This document shows, piece after piece, positions 1 through 7,592 of a stretch of 14,798 nucleotides of DNA (the stretch's first letter is position 1; every line of letters starts with the position of its first letter). Source of the stretch: JALYNX01 sp040905925 (GTDB lineage: Bacteria; Actinomycetota; Acidimicrobiia; Spongiisociales; ZC4RG35); assembly GCA_040905925.1 (NCBI GenBank), contig JBBDQO010000132.1, positions 1-14,798 of the forward strand, read 5' to 3'. The notes under the pieces are model-generated. The model was not told the DNA's origin and did no database searches. It saw only the letters and a list, made by a program, of their open reading frames with translations. The position numbers and the translations under genes are program-made.

Positions 1-426
1 CGCGGCCTTGGCAGGCTTTGCGGCCGCCTTGGCAGCAGGCTGAGCGGGCTCGGGCGCGGCCGACTCTGCACTCTCGGTCTTCTCGGCGGCGGCCTTCGCC
101 TTCGGCTTGGCGGCTCCGGGAAGGACGATGCCGGTGATCTCGATGCGGGTGTACTTCTGGCGATGACCCTGGCGACGGCTGTAGCCGGTCTTGTTCTTGT
201 ACTTGTAGATATCGATCTTGGGGCCCTGGCTCTCCCCCAGGACCTTGGCTGTCACGGTGGCGTTGGCCAGAACGGATCGGTCGGAGACCGCCGTGCCTTT
301 GTCGTCTACCACGAGCAATGGGGCAAAGCTCAGCTCTTCAGAGTCGCCTTTGACCCGCTCGATGTCGATCACATCACCCGATTGCACCTTGGCCTGCTTG
401 CCGCCGGCGCGAATGATGGCGTACAT
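1..426 (-). CDS. rplU: 50S ribosomal protein L21, 3' end beyond window
   Basis: Large-subunit ribosomal protein that binds 23S rRNA. The reverse complement from the ATG at 424-426 reads MYAIIRAGGKQAKVQSGDVI, the typical L21 N-terminus. The Lys/Tyr-rich segment (DIYKYKNKTGYSRRQGHRQK) and TRIEITGI that close the normal ~103-residue L21 domain follow. The frame stays open to base 1, so 142 residues are visible without a stop. Residues after about 102 form a low-complexity tail rich in Ala, Lys, Pro and Glu, an extension seen in some actinobacterial L21 proteins. A Shine-Dalgarno sequence AAGAGG lies 7 nt before the ATG. It follows the RNase E/G gene with a 76-bp gap and its own candidate promoter; rpmA and obg would be expected beyond the left edge. 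Confidence 0.95.
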   Translation of the reverse strand, partial: MYAIIRAGGKQAKVQSGDVIDIERVKGDSEELSFAPLLVVDDKGTAVSDRSVLANATVTAKVLGESQGPKIDIYKYKNKTGYSRRQGHRQKYTRIEITGIVLPGAAKPKAKAAAEKTESAESAAPEPAQPAAKAAAKPAKAA

Positions 427-459
427 GGATAAACCTCTTGGAAGGGATTCGAGTGCTAG

Positions 460-488
460 ATGATATTCGCTGGAACGTGCAACGTAAA
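460..488 (-). promoter_or_regulatory. Candidate promoter for rplU
   Basis: On the minus strand TTTACG (483-488) and TATCAT (460-465) are separated by 17 bp. They resemble a housekeeping -35/-10 pair and would start transcription near 453, about 27 nt before the rplU ATG. The -35 region overlaps three tandem AACGT motifs with a 7-bp period (474-494). This would let rplU be transcribed separately from rne. The call rests on pattern only. Confidence 0.45.
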
Positions 489-502
489 ACGTAGGACTTG
501 CA

Positions 503-2050
503 TCACTCGAAGTCGCCGATGGCAATCTCGGTCATCAAGTCCTCAGCCTCGATCACATGCTCATGGATGATGACCCCACGCCCCGAGCAGGCCTCACACT
601 TCGATGAGAAGTGCTCGAGGAGGCCGGCGGAGACGTTCTTGCGCGTCATCTCGACGAGACCGAGATGGGAGACCTCGAACACCTGGGTTCGGGTCTTGTC
701 CTTGGCCAGAGTCTCTTTCAGTCTCCTGAGAACCTTCTGTTGGTTCTCGATCGACTCCATGTCGATGAAGTCGATGACGATGATCCCACCGATATCGCGG
801 AGTCGAAGCTGGCGCCCGATCTCCTCTGCCGCCTCCAAGTTGTTGTGGAGGACGGTTTCCTCGAGTGTCGACGAGCCGACGAACTTCCCGGTGTTGACGT
901 CGATGACGGTGAGCGCCTCGGTGCGGTCCAAGACCAGGTGACCCCCGGAAGGCAGATAGACCTTGCGATCGAGGGCCTTTTTGAGTTGGTCGTCCACGTG
1001 ATATCGCTCGAAGAGGTTGACGGTGTCCTCGTAGAGCTGGACCTTGGAAACGAGGTCGGGAGCGGTTGCCCTCAGGTACCCGATGACCGTCTCGTATGCG
1101 GCGTTGTCATCGATGAGCAACTTGCGGAAGTCGGCGGTGAAATGCTCGCGGATGACCTTGATCAGGAGCTCTGGCTCTTCATGCACCAGTTTGGGAGCGC
1201 GCCCCTCGGCGGCATCCTCCTGGATCTGGTTCCAGATCTTGAGAAGGCGGGAGATGTCGGCTGCCAATTCCTCGGCGCTGGCGTGAAGGGCAGCAGTACG
1301 CACGATCACTCCGTAGCCGGCAGGACGAACCTTGTTGATGACGTCACGGAGGCGTGAGCGATCCTCATCCGGAAGACGGCGGCTGATCCCGACGCTGTCC
1401 GACTCGGGCACGAGAACCAGATATCGGCCCGGAAGCGAGGGGATGCCGGTCAAACGAGCGCCCTTGGCGCCCATCGCATCCTTGGTCACCTGGACCAGGA
1501 CCTCGTCACCTTCTTTGAGGACGTTCTCGATCCGCTTGTTGGATCGCCCGCTCCCGTTGCCCGTAGCGGCAACATCGGAGGCATAGAGGACACCGTTCTT
1601 GGGAGCACCGAAGTCGAGAAAGGCCGCTTCCATCCCGGGGAGCACGTTGCGGACCTTCGCCAGATAGATGTTGCCCGCGACCGAATTCGACTCCTGACGC
1701 GTTACATAATGCTCGACCAGGACCGGGCCCTCGAGAATCACCATTTGGGTCTGGCCTCGAGCCACCCGGACCAGCATCTGCTTGCGGGCGGTCTCGAGCG
1801 GGACGATCACCTCGTCGTCCATCGGGCGATTGGATCGGGTTCGGGTTGTGCTCAGCCCGTTGCGGCCGTGAGACGACTGCGACGGCTGCCGCCTTTTCTC
1901 CTTGCGGGCCTTCGATGGCGTCGGCCTAGCTTCGACCCGGGTGACCTCGACCCGTTGACCCTTTACCCGGAGGGTCTTTCGCTCCTCGACTGTGCCCTCC
2001 GCGGAGGACTTGCGGACAATCTGCGGGCTCTTTCGACGGAATAGAGCCAT
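503..2050 (-). CDS. rne: Ribonuclease E/G family endoribonuclease (short form)
   Basis: Single-strand-specific endoribonuclease for mRNA decay and rRNA/tRNA processing. The 515-residue protein has a basic N-terminal extension (about 1-78), an S1-type RNA-binding domain (about 118-200), a 5'-sensor/RNase H-like region, and the DNase I-like catalytic part. The two metal-binding Asp of the family are visible: D384 in VIDVNTG and D427 in IVIDFIDM. The Zn-link CEAC is at 485-488. Only 27 residues follow the Zn-link, so the long C-terminal scaffold usual in actinobacterial RNase E is absent. The Shine-Dalgarno AGAGGAG lies 9 nt before the ATG. The neighbourhood (rplU next) is the classic rne/rng-rplU context. 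The upstream leader is strongly structured, which suggests autoregulation like that of E. coli rne, but this is inference. E versus G cannot be settled from sequence alone; the synteny favours the actinobacterial rne. Confidence 0.93.
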   Translation of the reverse strand: MALFRRKSPQIVRKSSAEGTVEERKTLRVKGQRVEVTRVEARPTPSKARKEKRRQPSQSSHGRNGLSTTRTRSNRPMDDEVIVPLETARKQMLVRVARGQTQMVILEGPVLVEHYVTRQESNSVAGNIYLAKVRNVLPGMEAAFLDFGAPKNGVLYASDVAATGNGSGRSNKRIENVLKEGDEVLVQVTKDAMGAKGARLTGIPSLPGRYLVLVPESDSVGISRRLPDEDRSRLRDVINKVRPAGYGVIVRTAALHASAEELAADISRLLKIWNQIQEDAAEGRAPKLVHEEPELLIKVIREHFTADFRKLLIDDNAAYETVIGYLRATAPDLVSKVQLYEDTVNLFERYHVDDQLKKALDRKVYLPSGGHLVLDRTEALTVIDVNTGKFVGSSTLEETVLHNNLEAAEEIGRQLRLRDIGGIIVIDFIDMESIENQQKVLRRLKETLAKDKTRTQVFEVSHLGLVEMTRKNVSAGLLEHFSSKCEACSGRGVIIHEHVIEAEDLMTEIAIGDFE

Positions 2051-2079
2051 AGGGTTTCACTCCTCTGGAATCTGGACAA

Positions 2080-2121
2080 GACGACAGACCGGGCCCGATT
2101 CCTGGCGGGGAATCTGTCGTC
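2080..2121 (-). promoter_or_regulatory. Inverted repeat / stem-loop in rne leader
   Basis: A perfect 9-bp inverted repeat (GACGACAGA at 2113-2121 and TCTGTCGTC at 2080-2088 on the minus strand) encloses 24 nt. Inside is an alternative 6-bp hairpin, GATTCC/GGAATC (2097-2102 with 2109-2114), which would compete with the outer stem. It ends about 30 nt before the rne ATG, just upstream of the Shine-Dalgarno. The structure is seen in the sequence; a role in rne control is inference. Confidence 0.5.
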
Positions 2122-2196
2122 AACAACAACATCGACCAGACAGCGGCGAGACATCCGCCCGTGTTGGGGGCGGTTGTCTTGGACATCGATTCGAGT

Positions 2197-2216
2197 CGCA
2201 CCTGCGTGCAGGCGCG
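2197..2216 (-). promoter_or_regulatory. Second hairpin upstream of rne
   Basis: CGCGCCTGC and GCAGGTGCG form a 9-bp inverted repeat (one G·U pair) around AC. It lies in the 256-bp gap between tdk and rne. It could be a second leader hairpin of rne or, less likely because there is no U-tract, part of the end of the tdk transcript. No convincing -35/-10 pair for rne was found in the gap. Confidence 0.35.
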
Positions 2217-2306
2217 CAAGGGTGTTCATCAACGAGACACTCCGAAAAAGGGGAAGCTGTCGCGTCTGGCGGACTTCTGAAGGATACCAGAATGCCGGCC
2301 CTTCAC

Positions 2307-2897
2307 CTATCCCACCACCAGGCCGAGCTCGGGTTGCTCCGGTTCGGACGGGTCATAACATCTCCTGCACCGGGCCTCGTATGAGCCCTCGGCGCCGAGC
2401 ACCACGAGGTCGTCGGACTGCACGATTCGTTGGGTGTACATCCCGGGCCCACCACATTTGTGACACACCGCGAGCACCTTGGTCACGTATTCGGCCCGGT
2501 CACAAAGGGTGGGTATCGGCTCGAAAGGGCGACGGAGATAGTCGGTGTCCAACCCGGCGACGATCACCTGCTTGCCGGCAGCAGCAAGCTGTTCGACCAC
2601 CTCGACCAGGCCCTGATCGAAGAACTGACCCTCGTCGATCCCGATCACTTGGGTTATGTCGTCGATCGCCCTCAACAACTGATCGGAGGTCTCAACAGGG
2701 GTGGCCCCCACCTTGAGACTGGAATGCGACACCACTTCGTCATTGGCGTAGCGGTCGTCAAGTTTTGGCTTGAAGGTCTGCACCGGGATCCGCGCGATCT
2801 GAGAGCGGGTCACTCGCCGGATCAACTCCTCGCTCTTACCGGAGAACATCGGCCCGCAGATAACCTCGACCCACCCGTCATGACTCCTCCGGTACAT
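2307..2897 (-). CDS. tdk: Thymidine kinase (type II)
   Basis: Phosphorylates thymidine (and deoxyuridine) with ATP in the pyrimidine salvage pathway, in the cytoplasm. The 196-residue length is typical of type II bacterial TK. The P-loop is GPMFSGKS (15-22). The catalytic Glu is in DEGQFF (D88-E89). The AGLDTDYLRRPFEPIPTL segment (114-131) is the lasso/substrate region. Four Cys (145, 148, 177, 180) form the structural zinc site. The ATG at 2895-2897 has no Shine-Dalgarno before it, but TACGCT ends 8 nt upstream, suggesting a leaderless mRNA. The gene stands alone between the cell-shape operon (137-bp gap) and rne (256-bp gap), so it is probably a separate transcription unit. Confidence 0.95.
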   Translation of the reverse strand: MYRRSHDGWVEVICGPMFSGKSEELIRRVTRSQIARIPVQTFKPKLDDRYANDEVVSHSSLKVGATPVETSDQLLRAIDDITQVIGIDEGQFFDQGLVEVVEQLAAAGKQVIVAGLDTDYLRRPFEPIPTLCDRAEYVTKVLAVCHKCGGPGMYTQRIVQSDDLVVLGAEGSYEARCRRCYDPSEPEQPELGLVVG

Positions 2898-2905
2898 GGC
2901 TGGCG

Positions 2906-2911
2906 AGCGTA
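2906..2911 (-). promoter_or_regulatory. Candidate -10 box for leaderless tdk mRNA
   Basis: TACGCT fits the actinobacterial TANNNT -10 pattern and lies exactly 8 nt before the tdk ATG, where transcription would begin at or next to the start codon. The absence of a Shine-Dalgarno supports this. The -35 region (TTCCGC at 17 bp) is weak. Confidence 0.35.
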
Positions 2912-3034
2912 ACGGTCATCGAGTGGGAGCGGAAGCTCCGGCCGACCGGCGCCTGTTTAGGCCGAGGTGCCGCTACGCAAGCGGTCAACCGGCTGGCAAG
3001 GTTGGCCTTGACCGGAGCCGAAGTCGGCCGGCAA

Positions 3035-4186
3035 TCAGGAGAGTTGGTTCTCGCCTGGGACCGGTGTCCGTAACAGCCAGATCGAGTTGGCTATGCCGAG
3101 GGCCAGGGTGATCGACATGTAGAAGGACCCACCTGAGGACAAGAACGGCAATGGGATCCCGGTGACCGGCATGATGCCGACGGTCATCCCGACGTTGACG
3201 AACACGTGGAAAACGACCATCGCTGCGATGCCCGCTGCGATGAGAGCGCCAAACCGGTCACGGGCATTGGCCGCAATCACCAGCAACCGCCAGATGATCA
3301 CCGAGAAGGCCGCGATCACCAGAATCGCACCGACGAAACCAAGCTGCTCCCCCACCGCGGTGAAGATGAAGTCCGTCTCCTGCTCGGGAACGTACTCGAA
3401 ATTGGTCTGGGTCCCCTGGAACAGCCCCCGACCGAATAGCTGTCCCGACCCAACAGCCATCTTCGACTGGCGCAGGTTGTAGCCGATCCCCTGGGGGTCG
3501 ATGGAGGAGTCGAACAGGACCTGGATCCGGTCGATCTGCCAGTCGGCGAGCCACCCCTGCTGCCACGTGACAATGATCCCGAGCACAGTGGCTGAAGCCA
3601 GGGCCACGAGCTGGCGCCAGGTAGCTCCGGCCACGAACAACATGATGAACAGGATGAACCCGAACACCATCGTGGTCCCCAGATCCGGTTCGAGATAGAC
3701 CAGGGCCGCGGGGAACGCGACCACCGCCAGCGCTTGGAAGATGTGGGTCCAGCGGAGATTGCGTCGGCCGATCTCGTCGCGGGTGTGCGGGGACAGGAGC
3801 ACCGCCAACAACACGATCACCACGACCTTGGCGAACTCCGCCGGTTGCAGTTTGAAGAAACCAAGCGGGATCCACCTCCGGGCCCCGTTCACGGGCTCGA
3901 AGAGAAAGACGCCAATCAAGGCAATCAGCACCACCACCGAGACCCAGGGGATGATTCCCTTGTACTCCCGATAGTCGATGTTGGAGGCGATCACGTAAAT
4001 GGTGAGCCCGGCAGCGACGAAGATCATCTGCCTCTCCATCGAAATCGATCCGGCGCTGCGAGTGGCGGAGTAGATCATCAACAGGCCAAAACCCGACAAA
4101 GCCAGCATCGTTCCGAACAGCACCTGATCGGACCGGTTGTTCCGACGATCGACGGCCACCTCACGTAGTCGGTTGAGCACTGCCAT
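3035..4186 (-). CDS. rodA: Rod-shape SEDS glycosyltransferase RodA
   Basis: Membrane peptidoglycan polymerase that works with PBP2 in the elongasome, building glycan strands from lipid II. At 383 residues it has about ten hydrophobic segments and the SEDS signatures: EPDLGT (166-171), YVPEQETDF with the catalytic-type Asp D272, and GIPLPFLSSGGS (343-354). The ATG shares one base with the PBP2 stop (TGATG), so translation is probably coupled. It is the last gene of the mreB-mreC-mreD-PBP2-rodA run. An FtsW identity is less likely because the gene sits directly after the elongation-type PBP2 and the MreBCD genes rather than in a division cluster. Confidence 0.95.
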   Translation of the reverse strand: MAVLNRLREVAVDRRNNRSDQVLFGTMLALSGFGLLMIYSATRSAGSISMERQMIFVAAGLTIYVIASNIDYREYKGIIPWVSVVVLIALIGVFLFEPVNGARRWIPLGFFKLQPAEFAKVVVIVLLAVLLSPHTRDEIGRRNLRWTHIFQALAVVAFPAALVYLEPDLGTTMVFGFILFIMLFVAGATWRQLVALASATVLGIIVTWQQGWLADWQIDRIQVLFDSSIDPQGIGYNLRQSKMAVGSGQLFGRGLFQGTQTNFEYVPEQETDFIFTAVGEQLGFVGAILVIAAFSVIIWRLLVIAANARDRFGALIAAGIAAMVVFHVFVNVGMTVGIMPVTGIPLPFLSSGGSFYMSITLALGIANSIWLLRTPVPGENQLS

Positions 4187-6153
4187 CAGTCGGCCTCGGC
4201 CCCTTGGACGATCGGCGTCGGCTCGTTGCCCATCAGGTATTGCATGATGTGACGTCCGACCGGGGCGGCGACCCGGCCCCCGGAGCCACCCTCATCGATC
4301 ATGATCACCACGATGTACTGGGGGTCGTCTATGGGCGCCACCCCGACGAACCAGGCGTGGTTGTCCCGGTTCTTGGAGGTCTGCCCGGTCCCGGTCTTGC
4401 CCCCGATGTTGTCCAAACCCGGGCCAAAACCAACAAAGGCGCTGGCGGCCGTGCCCCGGGTGACCACCCGGTTGAGGTCGGTGAGCAGCGAGGCACGGGT
4501 GGCGGGATCGATGTCGACGGTGCCCACCAGCCCAGACTCCGGCTCGAACACCACGTTTCCGTCGGCATCGACCACCTCCCTGACGACCCGAGGCTCCATG
4601 ATCCTGCCTCCGTTGACGAGCGCCGCATAGGAGACAGCCACCTGGAGCGGAGTAGCGGTGAAAGCGCCCTGACCGATGGCCATGTCGACCAGATCACCAC
4701 CGAGCCACGGGCTGGCCAGCTCGAGACGGTTCGGCTCCAGTAGCGGGGGTTGATCGGGGTTCTCCAACTGGTAGGCGGCCCACTCCTCGAACAACTCCCT
4801 GGTGGGAACGGTGCCTTCGGCCTCGGCGGTGAGATCGATCCCCGTTGTCGATCCATATCCGAGGGACTTCGCCCAATCTTGGATGATGTTCTCCTGCGGC
4901 TTGTCCTTGTAAGCGCGCCAGGTGCCCATGGCTAGCGACCAGAAGTAGATGTTGCAGGACTGCTCCAAGGCTCCGTGGATGTCGAGCCAACCCAGGTCCC
5001 GGGGGGCGTACCAGTCGGTCTTGGGAGGTTGCGAGCCGTCTTCGAGCTGGGACAGGACCAGCGTGCCGTCACAGTGGACGGTCTGGTTGGCGACATTCAC
5101 ACCTTCGAGGTCCTCTGCGAGTGGCAGGTCCTCCTCCAGTTTCACGGTGTAAGTGATGGCCTTGAATGTGGACGATGGTGGATAGAGACCGCTGATCGCC
5201 AGATTGTTGAAGGCATTGGTGTCGGTCAGCCCTTCGAAGGTCTCGGCATCGATGCCGGCAACGAACAGGTTCGGGTCGAAGTCGGGAAAAGAGGCCAGGG
5301 CCATGACTTCGAAGGTCTTGGCATCGAGCACGACTGCCGCCGCGCGTTGGGTCTCGCTGAAGACATCGTTCCCGGCCGCTCGAGCCTCATCCTTGACCGT
5401 GTTGGACAGCGCCACGCCTTCCTTCAGGGCCAGCTCGACCAGCTCCTGGAGCTCCAGATCGATGTTGAGTACCACCGAGTTCCCTGGTTCAGGCTCGAGC
5501 GGAGGGGGCTGCGCGACGATCTGTCCTCGCTGAACCTGATACTCGACGAGACCGGTGACCCCCTGGAGATACTCGTCGTAGACCCTCTCCACCCCGAGCT
5601 TCCCGATCCGGAGACTGAGGTCGATATCCGGATTCGCTGCCTTGTCGTTGGCATCGGGAAGGCCGAGGTGTCCGATGACATGGGCCAGTGTTGGCCCCGA
5701 CAGATAGACCCGCTCCGGGACCATGACGATCTCCACCCCCGGAAGGTGGTCCAGGTTCTCGTTGATCACATAAGCGGTCGCGTTGGGAACAGTGTCCACC
5801 TGGAACCGCCCGTTGATCCCGGCCTCGTCGTATAGCCTGCCCAATTCGATCGGATCGAAACCGGCTATCGACGCCAGCGTCTGGATCAGGGAATCACGAT
5901 CCTCGGGTTGGACGAAAGTCCGATCGACATAGACCGCGGAGGCCAGGCGGCTGGTGGCGAGCAGAGTGCCGTTTCGGTCGAAGATGTCACCTCTCGGGCC
6001 ATAAGAGGTCTTTTCGAGCCACGTCAGCTCCTCGGCAGCCTGCGCGGTTTGCAGGCCCTCGGCCACCTGCACAAACCAAAGACGAAGGCCGATCACGGTG
6101 AGCATCGCAGTGAAGACGATGCCGAGTGTCGTGAGTCTGAGAGCAAACTTCAT
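4186..6153 (-). CDS. mrdA: Penicillin-binding protein 2, elongasome transpeptidase
   Basis: Class B PBP that cross-links peptidoglycan during side-wall growth, paired with RodA. The 655-residue protein has an N-terminal membrane anchor (about 5-28). Next is the PBP dimer/pedestal region with the conserved GPRGDIFDRNGTLLA (52-66). The transpeptidase domain has all three motifs: S328-TF-K331, S399-C-N401 and K586-T-G588. The catalytic serine is S328. The first bases overlap the mreD stop (ATGA) and the last base overlaps the rodA ATG, so the gene is locked into the operon. The body is complete with no frame break. Confidence 0.96.
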   Translation of the reverse strand: MKFALRLTTLGIVFTAMLTVIGLRLWFVQVAEGLQTAQAAEELTWLEKTSYGPRGDIFDRNGTLLATSRLASAVYVDRTFVQPEDRDSLIQTLASIAGFDPIELGRLYDEAGINGRFQVDTVPNATAYVINENLDHLPGVEIVMVPERVYLSGPTLAHVIGHLGLPDANDKAANPDIDLSLRIGKLGVERVYDEYLQGVTGLVEYQVQRGQIVAQPPPLEPEPGNSVVLNIDLELQELVELALKEGVALSNTVKDEARAAGNDVFSETQRAAAVVLDAKTFEVMALASFPDFDPNLFVAGIDAETFEGLTDTNAFNNLAISGLYPPSSTFKAITYTVKLEEDLPLAEDLEGVNVANQTVHCDGTLVLSQLEDGSQPPKTDWYAPRDLGWLDIHGALEQSCNIYFWSLAMGTWRAYKDKPQENIIQDWAKSLGYGSTTGIDLTAEAEGTVPTRELFEEWAAYQLENPDQPPLLEPNRLELASPWLGGDLVDMAIGQGAFTATPLQVAVSYAALVNGGRIMEPRVVREVVDADGNVVFEPESGLVGTVDIDPATRASLLTDLNRVVTRGTAASAFVGFGPGLDNIGGKTGTGQTSKNRDNHAWFVGVAPIDDPQYIVVIMIDEGGSGGRVAAPVGRHIMQYLMGNEPTPIVQGAEAD

Positions 6154-6653
6154 GGGTATCTGAAAGCCGTCTTGTCCCGGTCAACGAGACGAACCACCAG
6201 CGGGGCCAAGGCCGCCGCGATGACCAGGTTGGCCAACGGTACGAGAATCACACGACTAAGGGTGTTCTCACCGAGAAGGCTGGATTGGCCGAACAAGGTG
6301 CCGATCAGCATCAGAAGGACAACCCCTACCAGGGTCAGCCCTCCGGCCCAGAGTGCGACGACAACGCGCCCGATCTCTGCTCGGTCACGGGTACGGAGGC
6401 CCAAATAGGCAACTGTGGTGAAGACCACCGCTCGCAGCCCGAGGACCGATGAACCCAGCAGGTCGACGACGAGGCCCGAAGTAAAGGCGATTGCCAGAAT
6501 CACCTCAGGTCGGATCCTGGTCAAGCAGAGCACGATGGCGAGCAGCAGTACCAAATCCGGTGTCACCAGCCGGATGCGACCGAAGAGAGTGGTCTGGACG
6601 ACAACCGCCACCATTAGCAACGCCACCACGATGAGGACTGTCCTCCCACGCAT
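6150..6653 (-). CDS. mreD: Rod shape-determining membrane protein MreD
   Basis: Small polytopic membrane protein of the elongasome, linking MreC, MreB and the PBP2-RodA synthase. Its 167 residues include about five hydrophobic segments. TPDLVLLLAIV near residue 31 and FTSGLVVDLLGSSVLGLRA (about 57-75) match the usual MreD core, with the conserved Asp-Leu and Gly. The ATG shares one base with the mreC stop, and the stop overlaps the PBP2 start by ATGA. Family assignment relies on these motifs plus position, as MreD diverges fast. Confidence 0.92.
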   Translation of the reverse strand: MRGRTVLIVVALLMVAVVVQTTLFGRIRLVTPDLVLLLAIVLCLTRIRPEVILAIAFTSGLVVDLLGSSVLGLRAVVFTTVAYLGLRTRDRAEIGRVVVALWAGGLTLVGVVLLMLIGTLFGQSSLLGENTLSRVILVPLANLVIAAALAPLVVRLVDRDKTAFRYP

Positions 6654-7570
6654 CAGCCCTCGTTCTCCGGCGGGCTGGTGGTGGTTGTGGTGTCACCTGA
6701 GGTAGTCGTGGTCGTTTCTTTGACATCGACTGCATCGTCAGTGGCCGCGGTGACCGGGTCTGGAGGCCAGGCCAGAATCACCACGATGCGGAGGGTGTCA
6801 GTGTTCACGTAGGGCTCCACACTCGCGGTGAGGGAGTTGGACTCGGGTGCCGAGTCGCCGAGGACAACACCCACCGGAAGACCCGCGGGATACGCGTTGC
6901 TGCCCGCCGAAGTCACGACCCGGTCGCCCTCGATCACGGGTTCGCGAGCATCACCGATCAGCAGTCTCATCTCCGAGGTATTCACCTGCGGAGTGAGGGT
7001 CCCCACCTGGGCGTTGACCAGCACGGTGAGGCCGTTGCGTCCGGCGGTGATCGGGACGATGGTGGCCGAGCCCGAGGTAACGGTCATCACGATCCCCACC
7101 ACGTAGCCATTGGTGTCGATCACCGGCTGTCCCGCCACAACTCCGTCGTTGGTCCCCTTATCCACAACAAAGGCAGCATCTACCTTCCCGATGACATTGG
7201 CGACCGTTTGACCCAACTCCGGGTCGGCACTGTCCAGCCCATAGAGTTGTTCCAACAACGCCAGCACGGCGAGCTGGTCCTGAACCGCGACAAGCTCGGC
7301 TTGTGCATCGGCGAGTTCGGCCCGGAGCGCGACATTCTGCTCCCGGAGCGAGGCGACGTTGGTCAGGCTGTCGAACATGTCGGCCACCGGGTTCACCACA
7401 AATGCGGCTGCTTCTTGCAGCGGCGCGACGATGGCCTGGGTGCCGGAGCGAAGGACCCCGACCACTCCTTTGCCCTCAAGACGCACGTCGATAGTCATCA
7501 GGAGCACCCCGACCACCAGCAGAGTGATGAAGGTGGGGACGAGACGGCTGGAGGTGTCCCGGGTCAGCAT
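6653..7570 (-). CDS. mreC: Rod shape-determining protein MreC with Thr-rich tail
   Basis: Single-pass membrane protein whose extracytoplasmic part scaffolds and activates the elongasome. Of 305 residues, a membrane helix spans about 10-28 and a Leu/Ala/Glu coiled coil about 66-108. A beta domain follows with DKGTNDGV (137-144) and VVTSAGSNAYPAGLPVG (218-234), both MreC hallmarks. The last ~20 residues are a Thr-rich low-complexity tail (286-298, two runs of five Thr) not needed by the family fold. The tail resembles the Thr stalk of the LPFTG protein at 13387-14139. The ATG is 22 bp after mreB with no good Shine-Dalgarno. Confidence 0.94.
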   Translation of the reverse strand: MLTRDTSSRLVPTFITLLVVGVLLMTIDVRLEGKGVVGVLRSGTQAIVAPLQEAAAFVVNPVADMFDSLTNVASLREQNVALRAELADAQAELVAVQDQLAVLALLEQLYGLDSADPELGQTVANVIGKVDAAFVVDKGTNDGVVAGQPVIDTNGYVVGIVMTVTSGSATIVPITAGRNGLTVLVNAQVGTLTPQVNTSEMRLLIGDAREPVIEGDRVVTSAGSNAYPAGLPVGVVLGDSAPESNSLTASVEPYVNTDTLRIVVILAWPPDPVTAATDDAVDVKETTTTTSGDTTTTTSPPENEG

Positions 7571-7592
7571 CGGAAGAGACGGGTTGGGGCGG

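Noticed and set aside
1963..2232. Minus-strand frame upstream of and overlapping rne
   Set aside because: It overlaps the true rne start in another frame, is Arg/Ser-rich, and covers the leader hairpins; no Shine-Dalgarno supports it.
2174..2716. Plus-strand open frame over the tdk end and the tdk-rne gap
   Set aside because: Arg/Pro-rich composition typical of out-of-frame GC-rich DNA and overlap with tdk.
2939..3034. Terminator after rodA
   Set aside because: Several short 4-5 bp GC palindromes are present but no dominant hairpin could be chosen.
4975..5835. Plus-strand open frame of 286 codons opposite PBP2
   Set aside because: Antisense shadow of a strongly supported gene; no motif or plausible start signal.
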